Source: Methylococcaceae bacterium | GTDB lineage: Bacteria > Pseudomonadota > Gammaproteobacteria > Methylococcales > Methylomonadaceae | DNA: 42,461 nucleotides | NCBI GenBank assembly: GCA_030626845.1 | Contig: DAOUTG010000015.1 | Span: forward strand, 1-42,461 | Reading direction: 5' to 3' | In this document: positions 1 through 7,520 of the stretch, one piece after another | How positions within the stretch are numbered: position 1 is the first letter of the stretch | Layout: the number at the start of each line of letters is the position of its first letter | Position numbers and translations under genes: made by a program | The notes under the pieces: generated by a model | The model's input: the letters and a program-made list of their open reading frames with translations, nothing else | Told to the model about the DNA's origin: nothing | Database searches by the model: none

Positions 1-2
1 GC

Positions 3-1202
3 TTAAGTAAATCGAAACCTGTTATTTTAGCCGCCGCCATTATTTGGGCGCATGCGGCTGTTTTAGCAACGTCTATGGGCGTTCCTATTGAAGAACTGCA
101 TGAAGAAATTGAATTTGATTTAAAAGAATATGCGGCGTTAATGTTGTTCTTATTGGTTGCGATGACTTATATCAATGCCATGGCAGAACGTAATGTGTTT
201 GAAGCTTTACGCTCTTGGATGGTTAGAAAAGAATTTAATTATAAACAATTATTTTGGATTACAGGGATTATTACCTTCTTTTTATCAGCCGTTGCTGATA
301 ATTTAACCTCTGCCTTATTAGTGGGTGCTGTGGTAACCGCAGTTGGTGCAAACAGTCCTAAATTTATTGCGATTGGTTTTGTTAATCTCGTTGTTGCCGC
401 AAATGCGGGGGGGGCGTTCAGTCCTTTTGGCGACATTACTACTTTAATGGTATGGCAAGCGGGTTACGCAGAATTTTTTGACTTCTTTAATTTATTTATT
501 CCCTCGGTTGTTAATTATATTATTCCTGCATTTTTTATGTATTTAGCTGTACCTGATGAAAAACCATTAGCAAGCGATGAAGAAGCCGTTGTTATGAAGC
601 AAGGCGCAATCACGATTTGTGTTTTATTTGCCATGACGATTGCAACCGCTGTTTGTTTTAAACAGTTCCTTCATTTACCGCCTTTCATGGGCATGATGGC
701 AGGACTTTCTATCTTAATGATTTATGGTTATCGAATAAATTTAATTGAGAAAAAAGCCGAAGAAGTTAATCCTTTTGATATTTTTAATAAAATTCGTGAT
801 GCTGAATGGGATACTTTATTTTTCTTCTTTGGGGTTGTATTCTCGGTCGGTGGTTTAGCCTATATCGGTTATTTAGAATTATTATCAGCAGGAATGTATG
901 ATGGGTTAGGCGCAACCAGTGCGAATATCTTAGTGGGTATTTTATCGGCGATTGTTGATAATATTCCAGTGATGTTTGCAGTTTTAAACATGGGTCTGGA
1001 TATGGACTTGTATCAATGGTTATTAGTCACATTAACAGCGGGTGTTGGGGGTTCAATGTTATCGGTTGGTTCTGCCGCAGGGGTTGCCTTAATGGGACAA
1101 TCAAACCATAAATATACCTTTTTCACCCACATGAAATGGACACCTGTGATTGCCTTAGGTTATTTTGCGAGTATTCTTACCCATTATTTAGTTAATGGTT
1201 AA
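3..1202 (+). CDS. nhaD: Na+/H+ antiporter NhaD, 5' end outside window
   Basis: This inner-membrane antiporter exchanges sodium for protons in pH and salt homeostasis. The reading frame is open to the first bases of the window with no stop, so the start lies upstream and the first ATG at 75 is internal. About 399 residues are visible, against roughly 450-480 usual for NhaD of the ion transporter (IT) superfamily. Many hydrophobic helices are present. Family-type polar segments are ADNLTSALLVGA, NAGGAFSPFGDITTLMVW and, in the second half, a matching IVDNIPVMFAV. The two DN-containing segments fit the inverted-repeat fold of this superfamily. The gene is followed after 93 bases by ampG, with hairpins between. 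Function is confident; exact ion preference is inferred from the family. Confidence 0.9.
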   Translation, partial: LSKSKPVILAAAIIWAHAAVLATSMGVPIEELHEEIEFDLKEYAALMLFLLVAMTYINAMAERNVFEALRSWMVRKEFNYKQLFWITGIITFFLSAVADNLTSALLVGAVVTAVGANSPKFIAIGFVNLVVAANAGGAFSPFGDITTLMVWQAGYAEFFDFFNLFIPSVVNYIIPAFFMYLAVPDEKPLASDEEAVVMKQGAITICVLFAMTIATAVCFKQFLHLPPFMGMMAGLSILMIYGYRINLIEKKAEEVNPFDIFNKIRDAEWDTLFFFFGVVFSVGGLAYIGYLELLSAGMYDGLGATSANILVGILSAIVDNIPVMFAVLNMGLDMDLYQWLLVTLTAGVGGSMLSVGSAAGVALMGQSNHKYTFFTHMKWTPVIALGYFASILTHYLVNG

Positions 1203-1206
1203 AGGT

Positions 1207-1269
1207 AAATTATTTTATAAATAATTTGTCGGTTAGCAGTCTCTTTGTAAAGTCAAAAGATTGCTAACC
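1207..1269. terminator. Two consecutive hairpins between nhaD and ampG
   Basis: The first is an AT-only inverted repeat, AAATTATTT (1207-1215) and AAATAATTT (1219-1227), with a 3-base loop. The second is GGTTAGCA (1231-1238) pairing with TGCTAACC (1262-1269), and the stem continues inward with few mismatches (TCTCTTTG against CAAAAGA). There is no long T tract after the second stem, so terminator function for nhaD is plausible but not certain. Confidence 0.45.
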
Positions 1270-1295
1270 TAATTTACAATATCAATATTTAATCC

Positions 1296-2639
1296 ATGAA
1301 AACCCAAAATAGCTGGTCAGCCGCTTTTTCTATTTATTTTCAGCCTCGTGTTTTGGGAATGATTTTTTTAGGCTTTTCAGCAGGTCTACCTTTCTTATTA
1401 GTTTTTTCCACCCTCTCAGCATGGTTACGTGATGAAGGCACGGCACGTACTGTGATCGGTTTTTTTAGTTGGGTTGGACTCACTTATTCCATTAAAGTTT
1501 TCTGGGCACCTATTATAGACCGCCTACCTTTACCGTTACTTACAAAATGGTTAGGACGACGACGCAGTTGGATGTTAATTGCTCAATTAGGTATTGCTGC
1601 AGGATTAATAGGCATGGCCTATTGTGATCCTAATTCCCAATTACAGCAGATTGCCTTCTTTGCAATCATGGTTGCCTTTAGTTCCGCCACTCAAGATATA
1701 GTCATAGATGCCTACCGAATTGAAGCGGTGATTCCAGAATATCAAGGGGCAATGGCAGCCACTTACGTTTTCGGTTATCGAGTCGCCTTATTAGTCGCAG
1801 GTGCAGGCGCACTTTATATTGCCGAATTTATGAATTGGCAAATTGCTTATTTGGCGATGGCAGCGACTATGTCAATAGGAATAATTGCCACGCTTTCAAT
1901 TAAAGAACCTGAATCGGTTACAAATAACAAAGCTGAATCTATTGAAGCGCAATTGGAACAAAACCTAGGTATTGAAAATAATGATTCGCCCTTATCACGA
2001 TTAACAGTATGGTTTGCAGATGCTGTGGTTTGCCCATTTGTCGAGTTTTTTACCCGTAATGGTAAGTTAGGTTTATCTATTTTAGCTTTAATTGCGGTTT
2101 ATAAAATGAGTGATATTACCATGGGGGTGATGGCAAACCCATTTTATTTAGATTTAGGGTTTAGTAAAAAAGAAATTGCTGATGTTAGCAAAATTTTTGG
2201 TTTTTTTATGACTATTTTGGGTGCTTCATTAGGGGGGATTTTAGTCGTTCGTTATGGATTAATGAGACCCCTTTTATTGGGTGCTATATTAGTTGCCTTA
2301 ACTAATTTACTCTTTGCTTTATTAGCGGTGAGTGAACCCAACTTAAAATTATTAGCGGTGGTAATTAGTGCCGATAATCTTAGCGGAGGAATTGCCACCT
2401 CCGTTTTTATTGCTTATTTATCGAGTTTAACGAATAGTGCTTATACGGCAACCCAATATGCCTTATTTAGTTCATTAATGACCTTACCTGCAAAACTGTT
2501 AGGGGGTTTTTCAGGCATTATTGTTGATGGCTATGGTTATCAATATTTTTTCATTTATGCCTCAATATTGGGTTTACCTGCTATTTTACTGGTTACATTT
2601 TTAATGTATCATCAAAATAGCTTAATTAATGATGAATAA
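1296..2639 (+). CDS. ampG: AmpG-family MFS muropeptide permease
   Basis: AmpG permeases carry anhydro-muropeptides released during cell-wall turnover across the inner membrane for recycling. The 447-residue protein begins with a conserved AmpG opening (PRVLGMIFLGFSAGLPF, then LSAWLRDEG). It has the LGRRRSW loop after the second or third helix and the ATQDIVIDAYRIE segment of this family. About 12 membrane helices are visible, with a long cytoplasmic loop near residues 205-235 rich in Glu and Asn. Length is in the range of single-domain AmpG homologues and shorter than the E. coli protein. The gene stands alone on the plus strand. It could belong to the wider AmpG-like family with another solute, so muropeptide specificity is inferred. 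Confidence 0.88.
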   Translation: MKTQNSWSAAFSIYFQPRVLGMIFLGFSAGLPFLLVFSTLSAWLRDEGTARTVIGFFSWVGLTYSIKVFWAPIIDRLPLPLLTKWLGRRRSWMLIAQLGIAAGLIGMAYCDPNSQLQQIAFFAIMVAFSSATQDIVIDAYRIEAVIPEYQGAMAATYVFGYRVALLVAGAGALYIAEFMNWQIAYLAMAATMSIGIIATLSIKEPESVTNNKAESIEAQLEQNLGIENNDSPLSRLTVWFADAVVCPFVEFFTRNGKLGLSILALIAVYKMSDITMGVMANPFYLDLGFSKKEIADVSKIFGFFMTILGASLGGILVVRYGLMRPLLLGAILVALTNLLFALLAVSEPNLKLLAVVISADNLSGGIATSVFIAYLSSLTNSAYTATQYALFSSLMTLPAKLLGGFSGIIVDGYGYQYFFIYASILGLPAILLVTFLMYHQNSLINDE

Positions 2640-2805
2640 TAAAATTTATCCAGTACTTTTATTTTGGCTAAAATAAACTTAATTAAAGGGTTTACTTCTT
2701 ATTTAATAAAGAGAGTATATTTCTTAAATATTATTACCAAAATGAAACCTAAGTCAATCAAATAAAAATAAAATTTCGGGTATTTAAAAATAGCTAACTG
2801 TTTAA

Positions 2806-2982
2806 AATTCCTTTTGTTTTTATCCTTTTGAGCGTTTATCTGCCAAAGATAGTTCTATTTCTGGTAATGGAATAGGGCTTAGTTTTTGTGAAAAATTGAT
2901 GAAATTAATGGAAGGACATATTGGTGTTGATACGGTTGTTGATAAAGGGTCTTCTTTTTGGGTTGAAATTATGGCGGTTTAG
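2806..2982 (+). pseudogene. Histidine kinase remnant (C-terminal ATPase lobe only)
   Basis: In the frame ending at the TAG of 2980-2982 the sequence encodes the end of a HATPase_c domain. A PFERLSAKDSS F-box-like stretch is followed by a G2 box, GNGIGLSFCEKLMKLMEG, and the closing strand KGSSFWVEI. Upstream in the same frame there are stops at 2785, 2791 and 2803, and no start codon, phosphoacceptor or N-box. It is therefore the 3' tail of a degraded hybrid or sensor kinase. The G2 box has Asn where Thr or Ser is usual. The rest of the 2640-3127 gap holds an AT-only hairpin (2658-2677, possible ampG terminator) and nothing else recognisable. Confidence 0.72.
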
Positions 2983-3044
2983 CCTATAAAGCCTAAGGTT
3001 TATAGAAAATGCTAATCTAATCCTTTTGATTACTTCAACGTTAT

Positions 3045-3085
3045 AAAAACCCCCGTAAACTTTAAAAATTTACGAGGTTTTTTTT
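3045..3085. terminator. Bidirectional intrinsic terminator
   Basis: The left arm AAAAACCCCCGTAAA (3045-3059) pairs, with one unpaired or mismatched base, with TTTACGAGG and the following T run (3069-3085). An eight-T tract follows on the plus strand, and the A run at the left gives a T tract on the minus strand. It sits between the kinase remnant and the convergent heme-binding-like gene and can end transcription from both sides. Confidence 0.75.
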
Positions 3086-3127
3086 ATGCTTTTATGTAAC
3101 TACGCAAAAATAATTACAAGGTTTAGG

Positions 3128-3901
3128 TTAATTGTTTGTTTGAGTTGCAGATAAGGTTGCATTGACTGTTTTTTCAGTATGTCCACAATCTGGGTGTTCA
3201 AAACCTGCAGCACCCGCACCTGTTTCACCTGTGTAAATCATTTGGTCATTGCTCGCAGGACTTGGACCTGCGGGAACGAAGTCTAAATTTGCCGCATGAC
3301 GAATGCGCCAAGCAATATTATGATCGGCACAAGATGAATCACCACTCACACCTAACGCACCTAGTAAAACCCCTTCAGTGTTATATAAACCAAGACCACC
3401 ACCAAAAACATTAACACCACCCACTTTACCGCCTACCATTGGGTCTTCTGATGTCCCGTATTTTGATGAATCACCGCCATAAGCAACACTAACATTCACA
3501 GGATTACTTTCTTGTAACCCGAATAAGCTACCGCCATTTTGTGTCGCTTGATGTAAATTTGCCGTTGATAAAGCAAATGTTGGTAAACTAAAAGCATTGG
3601 CTGTATTGGCTTTTTGCGCTGCAATTACACGACTTCCAGGCCATTGATCGCCTCGGTCACTCCCAGATTTTGCAATGGCACAAACGATACCATCACGATT
3701 AACAATGGCTCCCCACATTCCAAATCCAAAACCGCCATTATCTTGTGCTTGAGCATCAATAAGAAGTCCTTTTAGCGCATTATAAATAGAAGTCCGACTT
3801 GCTTCGTCGGGACATATATCGGTAACTTCTACCGCAGATACTGTGGTTGCTGCTAAAGAAAATACACAGCTTGCAATAAATTTGTTTTTTTTGTTCAACA
3901 T
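3128..3901 (-). CDS. Secreted GlcG/HbpS-family (DUF336) heme-binding-like protein
   Basis: The 257-residue protein has a Sec signal peptide (MLNKKNKFIASCVFSLAAT, cleavage probably after SAVA-like TVSAVE). The mature part matches the GlcG/HbpS fold: an alpha-helical start (DEASRTSIYNALKGLLIDAQAQ), then GMWGAIVNRDGIVCAIAKSG, and the family core GGGLGLYN..GVLLGALGVSGDSSCADHNIAWRIR. HbpS members bind heme or corrinoids, and GlcG members are small proteins of unclear role. The C-terminal tail after YTGETGAGAAGFEHPDCGH is longer than in cytoplasmic GlcG. The gene is a single transcription unit ending at the shared terminator. Periplasmic location is supported by the signal peptide; the ligand is not determined from sequence. 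Confidence 0.8.
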   Translation of the reverse strand: MLNKKNKFIASCVFSLAATTVSAVEVTDICPDEASRTSIYNALKGLLIDAQAQDNGGFGFGMWGAIVNRDGIVCAIAKSGSDRGDQWPGSRVIAAQKANTANAFSLPTFALSTANLHQATQNGGSLFGLQESNPVNVSVAYGGDSSKYGTSEDPMVGGKVGGVNVFGGGLGLYNTEGVLLGALGVSGDSSCADHNIAWRIRHAANLDFVPAGPSPASNDQMIYTGETGAGAAGFEHPDCGHTEKTVNATLSATQTNN

Positions 3902-3934
3902 TGAATTAATCCTTATCTTTATTTTATTATTAAT

Positions 3935-4050
3935 GACCTCTGTACATGATAAAAAATATTATGAGAAATAAATTACTTATAAATCAATGAAATGCTGGAG
4001 TCCAAAATATGTTTTGGACTCCATTTTACATTTTTTCATGTACAGAAGTT
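3935..4050. repeat. MITE-like element, copy 1 (complete, with terminal inverted repeats)
   Basis: The ends are inverted repeats: GACCTCTGTACATGA at the left (3935-3949) and TCATGTACAGAAGTT at the right (4036-4050), matching at 13 of 15 positions. The centre holds a near-perfect palindrome built on GGAGTCCAAAA and TTTTGGACTCC. There is no coding capacity. A second, left-truncated copy follows at 4071-4148, a lone left end lies at 18888-18934 and a related hairpin at 9307-9332. Confidence 0.7.
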
Positions 4051-4070
4051 AATGATAGACTAGTTAAAAA

Positions 4071-4148
4071 AAATTACTTATAAATCAATGAAATGCTGGA
4101 TTCCAAAACATGTTTTGGACTCCGATTTACATTGTTGTCATGTACAGA
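4071..4148. repeat. MITE-like element, copy 2 (left end missing)
   Basis: The stretch from AAATTACTTATAAATCAATG (4071) to TCATGTACAGA (4138-4148) repeats 3970-4046 at an offset of about 101 bases. It keeps the palindromic core (one arm changed to GGATTCC) and the right terminal repeat, but has no left TCTGTACATGA end. Together the two copies fill most of the 331-base gap between 3902 and 4232. The remaining 4149-4232 shows nothing distinct. Confidence 0.7.
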
Positions 4149-4232
4149 GATATTTTTTACAGGAAAAATAAGTTGTAAGTTTTTATTTTTCACTCGACTA
4201 ATTAGAAAAACAAACATAACACAAGTAAAACA

Positions 4233-4985
4233 ATGATGATCATTAAACAATCGCTTTTAGCTTTTACAACGGCTTTATTTCTTACAATGAATGTTTCAGC
4301 CACTGAACCTGACTGGAAACCTTATGCTAATTTATTGGCGAGTAGCGTCAAACAAGGCACAAAACAAGGGGTTTCTTTAGCAATGGTTGATTATGCGGCT
4401 TTAAAGAAAAGTGGGAAATTAGACGCGGTTTATCAACAATTATCCGCTTATCCTGTGGCTAAATTGCAAGGAAAACAGGAAAAACTCGCCTTTTATATTA
4501 ATACCTATAATGTATTGGCATTAAAAATGGTGGTCGATAATGGGTCATTAAAAAGTATTAAAGATGTCGGCAGTTTAATCAGTCCTGTTTGGGGAAAAGA
4601 TGCAGGGGTGATTGGTGGAAAAACAGTTTCCTTGGATGAGATAGAAAATAAAGTAATTCGCCCAATGGGTGAGCCGCGTATTCATTTTGCCATTGTTTGT
4701 GCTTCGGTTAGCTGCCCTGATTTATACAATAAACCTTATACAGCGGCGCAATTAGATAGTCAGTTAAACCGGCAAGCTAACGTTTTTTTAAATAATGCTA
4801 AAAAGGGGTTGTTTAGTGATGGAAAACAAATTCATGTCTCGAAAATTTTTGACTGGTTTGAAAAAGATTTTAAAACGGTGGGTGGCGTAGAAGCATTTAT
4901 TCGTCACTATAGAGCCGATTTACCTGCTTTAGAAATTGATGCCGATATAGATTACAACTGGAATCTTAATGGCAATACGCCTTAA
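4233..4985 (+). CDS. Secreted DUF547-domain protein
   Basis: The 250-residue protein starts with a signal peptide (MMIIKQSLLAFTTALFLTMNVSA) and is predicted to be periplasmic. The rest is a DUF547 domain: VDYAALKKSGKLDAVY, KLAFYINTYNVLALKMVV, then FAIVCASVSCPDLYNKPYTAAQLDSQL with the conserved SCP segment, and KIFDWFEKDF near the end. DUF547 proteins are widespread in aquatic bacteria; their biochemical activity is not established, although a cysteine-containing, papain-like fold has been suggested. It is the first gene of a likely operon with the TVP38 protein (20-base gap) and the flavoprotein (4-base overlap). Two ATG codons are adjacent at the start, and the Shine-Dalgarno is weak. Confidence 0.85.
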   Translation: MMIIKQSLLAFTTALFLTMNVSATEPDWKPYANLLASSVKQGTKQGVSLAMVDYAALKKSGKLDAVYQQLSAYPVAKLQGKQEKLAFYINTYNVLALKMVVDNGSLKSIKDVGSLISPVWGKDAGVIGGKTVSLDEIENKVIRPMGEPRIHFAIVCASVSCPDLYNKPYTAAQLDSQLNRQANVFLNNAKKGLFSDGKQIHVSKIFDWFEKDFKTVGGVEAFIRHYRADLPALEIDADIDYNWNLNGNTP

Positions 4986-5005
4986 TCCTTGCTTGGAGAA
5001 TAAAG

Positions 5006-5686
5006 ATGAAAAAATCACGAATAGCTTTGTTGTTGATTATCGCTGTATTAATCGCTTTATTTTTTGCCTTTGATTTGCAGCACTATTTAACCTTAGAGGC
5101 ATTAAAGTCTAAACAGAATGCTATGCTTGCTTATCATCAGGCTAATCCGCTGATGACGATTGCGATTTATATGTTAGTTTATATTGCAGCTACCGCATTA
5201 TCCCTACCCGGCGCAATAATTTTAACGCTTGCGGGCGGTGGTATATTTGGCTTATGGATAGGCACGTTAATTGTTTCATTCGCTTCAACAATGGGTGCAA
5301 GTTCCGCATTTTTAGCCGCACGGTTTTTATTCCGCGATGGGGTTAAAGATAAATTTGGTGAGCGTTTAAAAACAATTGATGAAGGCATTGCTAAAGAAGG
5401 CGCGTTTTATTTATTTACCTTACGCTTAGTCCCTATTGTGCCATTTTTTATGATTAATTTATTAATGGGATTAACAACCATTAAAGTCCGTACCTTTTAT
5501 TGGGTTAGTCAAGTTGGAATGTTGGCGGGAACGATTGTTTATGTAAATGCAGGCACACAGTTAGCAAAGCTTGAGTCATTATCAGGGATTTTATCACCTA
5601 TTTTAGTTGGCTCTTTTGTCTTTTTAGGCATATTTCCGTTGTTAGCCAAAAAAGCTTTGTCATTTTATCGAAGTGAGGAATTATGA
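5006..5686 (+). CDS. TVP38/TMEM64-family (VTT/DedA-like) membrane protein
   Basis: The 226-residue integral membrane protein belongs to the VTT (SNARE-associated) family. The N-terminal helix is followed by the core segment SLPGAIILTLAGGGIFGLWIGTL, a GASSAFLAARFLFRD stretch, and the second conserved part LFTLRLVPIVPFFMINLLMGLT. A terminal hydrophobic helix ends at residue 214. VTT proteins are linked to lipid scrambling and membrane homeostasis. A good Shine-Dalgarno (TTGGAGAA) lies 8 bases before the ATG. It overlaps the next gene by ATGA. A TVP38 protein next to a class I flavin-disulfide oxidoreductase is a recurring pair in proteobacteria, so the two probably work together, but the joint reaction is unknown. 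Confidence 0.88.
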   Translation: MKKSRIALLLIIAVLIALFFAFDLQHYLTLEALKSKQNAMLAYHQANPLMTIAIYMLVYIAATALSLPGAIILTLAGGGIFGLWIGTLIVSFASTMGASSAFLAARFLFRDGVKDKFGERLKTIDEGIAKEGAFYLFTLRLVPIVPFFMINLLMGLTTIKVRTFYWVSQVGMLAGTIVYVNAGTQLAKLESLSGILSPILVGSFVFLGIFPLLAKKALSFYRSEEL

Positions 5687-7173
5687 TGTCTAAATTAGCA
5701 CAAACTAAAGTATGGAAAAAACCTAAGAAATTTGATACTAATCTTATCGCTATTGGCGCGGGTTCAGGTGGTTTAGTGACAGCCTATATTGCCGCCGCCG
5801 TTAAGGCAAAAGTCACTTTAGTTGAAAAGCATAAAATGGGCGGTGATTGTTTAAATACAGGCTGTGTGCCATCAAAAGCGTTGATTCGTTCCGCTAAGTT
5901 TTTATCACATGTCACCCGTTCGGCTGAATTTGGGATTAAAAAAGCGGAAGCTGAATTTGATTTTTCTGAGGTGATGGAACGCGTACAAAATGTGGTTAAA
6001 AAAGTTGAGCCGCATGATTCCATAGAGCGTTACAGTGAGTTAGGCGTTGATGTGATAACAGGAACGGCTAAAATCATTTCGCCGTGGGAAGTGGAAGTGA
6101 CCACCGAAACAGGTGTGCAAACGATTAGTACCCGCTCGATTGTGATTGCCGCAGGGGCGCGTCCTTTTATTCCTCCTATTGCTGGCTTAGATCAAGTGGG
6201 GTATCTAACTTCGGATAATATTTGGACTCTACGCAAAAAACCAAAACGTTTAGTCGTCTTAGGCGGAGGCCCGATTGGTTGTGAATTAGCTCAATCCTTT
6301 GCACGTTTAGGCTGTGAGGTCACTCAGGTTGAAATGTTGCCTCGAATTATGATCCGTGAAGACAGCGAAGTATCTGAAATGGTGACGGAAAAATTTCGCA
6401 AAGAAGGCATTGAGGTTTTAACTGAGCATAAAGCGAAACAATTTATGCTTGAAAATGGCGAGAAAACCTTAATCGCAGAACATGATGGCAAAGAAGTTAA
6501 AATTGCCTTTGATGAAGTTTTATTAGCGATTGGACGTGTTGCGAATATCTCAGGTTATGGTGTTGAGGAAATGGGAATAGAATTATCCCCACGTAAAACC
6601 ATTGCGATTAATGCCTTTCAAGAAACTAATTATCCTAATATTTATGCTTGTGGTGATGTCGCAGGGCCTTACCAATTTACCCATACCGCTGCCCATCAAG
6701 CATGGTATGCCGCCGTAAATGCTTTGTTTGGGTGTTTCAAAAAGTTTAAAACCGATTATTCGGTCATTCCGTGGGCAACCTTTACTGATCCAGAAGTAGC
6801 TAGAGTTGGATTAAATGAACAAGAAGCCAAAGAACAAGGCATTGCTTATGAAGTCAGTATTTATGGTATTGATGATTTAGATAGGGCGATTGCTGATAAT
6901 GAAGCGCATGGTTTTGTGAAAGTCTTAACTATACCCAATAAAGATAAAATTTTGGGTGTAACCATAGTCGGTGAACATTCGGGCGATTTAATTGCTGAGT
7001 TTGTGTTGGCTATCAAATACAATTTAGGACTTAATAAAGTCTTAGGCACAATTCATATTTATCCAACGATGGCAGAAGCCAATAAATATGTGGCAGGCGT
7101 TTGGAAACGTCAGCATCAGCCTAAAAAGTTATTGGAATGGATAAAATGCTATCACACTTGGCGGCGAGGATAA
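5683..7173 (+). CDS. Class I pyridine nucleotide-disulfide oxidoreductase (MerA/Lpd-like)
   Basis: The 496-residue flavoprotein has an N-terminal FAD site (LIAIGAGSGGLVTAYIAA, near 21-38), the redox disulfide GGDCLNTGCVPSK (Cys56 and Cys61), an NAD(P)H Rossmann motif (VVLGGGPIGCELAQSFARLG), the second FAD motif (NIYACGDVAG) and the C-terminal dimer motif GTIHIYPTMAEANK. It resembles mercuric reductase and dihydrolipoyl dehydrogenase. It lacks the N-terminal HMA domain and the C-terminal Cys-Cys pair of true MerA (only one Cys near the end, WIKCYHTW), and no mer or 2-oxo-acid dehydrogenase genes are near. The TVP38 partner upstream, translationally coupled by ATGA, points to the membrane-associated oxidoreductase subgroup of unknown substrate. 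Shine-Dalgarno GAGGAA precedes the start. Confidence 0.88.
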   Translation: MMSKLAQTKVWKKPKKFDTNLIAIGAGSGGLVTAYIAAAVKAKVTLVEKHKMGGDCLNTGCVPSKALIRSAKFLSHVTRSAEFGIKKAEAEFDFSEVMERVQNVVKKVEPHDSIERYSELGVDVITGTAKIISPWEVEVTTETGVQTISTRSIVIAAGARPFIPPIAGLDQVGYLTSDNIWTLRKKPKRLVVLGGGPIGCELAQSFARLGCEVTQVEMLPRIMIREDSEVSEMVTEKFRKEGIEVLTEHKAKQFMLENGEKTLIAEHDGKEVKIAFDEVLLAIGRVANISGYGVEEMGIELSPRKTIAINAFQETNYPNIYACGDVAGPYQFTHTAAHQAWYAAVNALFGCFKKFKTDYSVIPWATFTDPEVARVGLNEQEAKEQGIAYEVSIYGIDDLDRAIADNEAHGFVKVLTIPNKDKILGVTIVGEHSGDLIAEFVLAIKYNLGLNKVLGTIHIYPTMAEANKYVAGVWKRQHQPKKLLEWIKCYHTWRRG

Positions 7174-7520
7174 ACTAATAAAACTTATCTTAATAAATTC
7201 AGTGTAGTAGAGATAGTATTAGTCCTCTTTTAAAGCCTATTTTTTTGTACTTGGAAAAACCAGTCTACTTTGATTAAAATTACGTTGTATGGCTTGCCCT
7301 TATATTCAAGCAAGGTTTTAAGAGATTATGCCTTAAAGAAAGTGCCTGAATTAATTGATGACTTTTTCATGATCCGCTCTGAATAGCTTAAAATAGTAGA
7401 GCAATTACCAACATTCATTTTGTGAGTCAGTTAAACTTTTTGAGTTAAAAAACAAAAAACATGATTCTCAATTAAAAATTACAGTATAATTTCTGATTAA
7501 CTAATTTTTGACTAAGGCGT
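7174..7520 (+). promoter_or_regulatory. Non-coding gap with candidate promoter for the secretion operon
   Basis: This 347-base gap holds no convincing gene. A TATAAT hexamer at 7485-7490, 31 bases before the ATG of the ABC transporter, is a good -10 candidate; no strong -35 is visible. A short open fragment (LYSSKVLRDYALKKVPELID, stop near 7387) lacks a start codon and is not recognised; it may be a gene remnant. Confidence 0.4.

Noticed and set aside
3935-4148. CRISPR array
   Set aside because: Only two copies, with inverted terminal ends and a palindromic core; no regular short repeats and spacers and no cas genes.
5683-7173. Annotation as mercuric reductase merA
   Set aside because: The redox Cys pair is present, but the C-terminal Cys-Cys and N-terminal HMA domain are missing and no mer genes are near.
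7174-7520. Riboswitch or small gene upstream of the secretion operon
   Set aside because: I could not draw a conserved riboswitch core, and the open fragments lack starts and recognisable domains.
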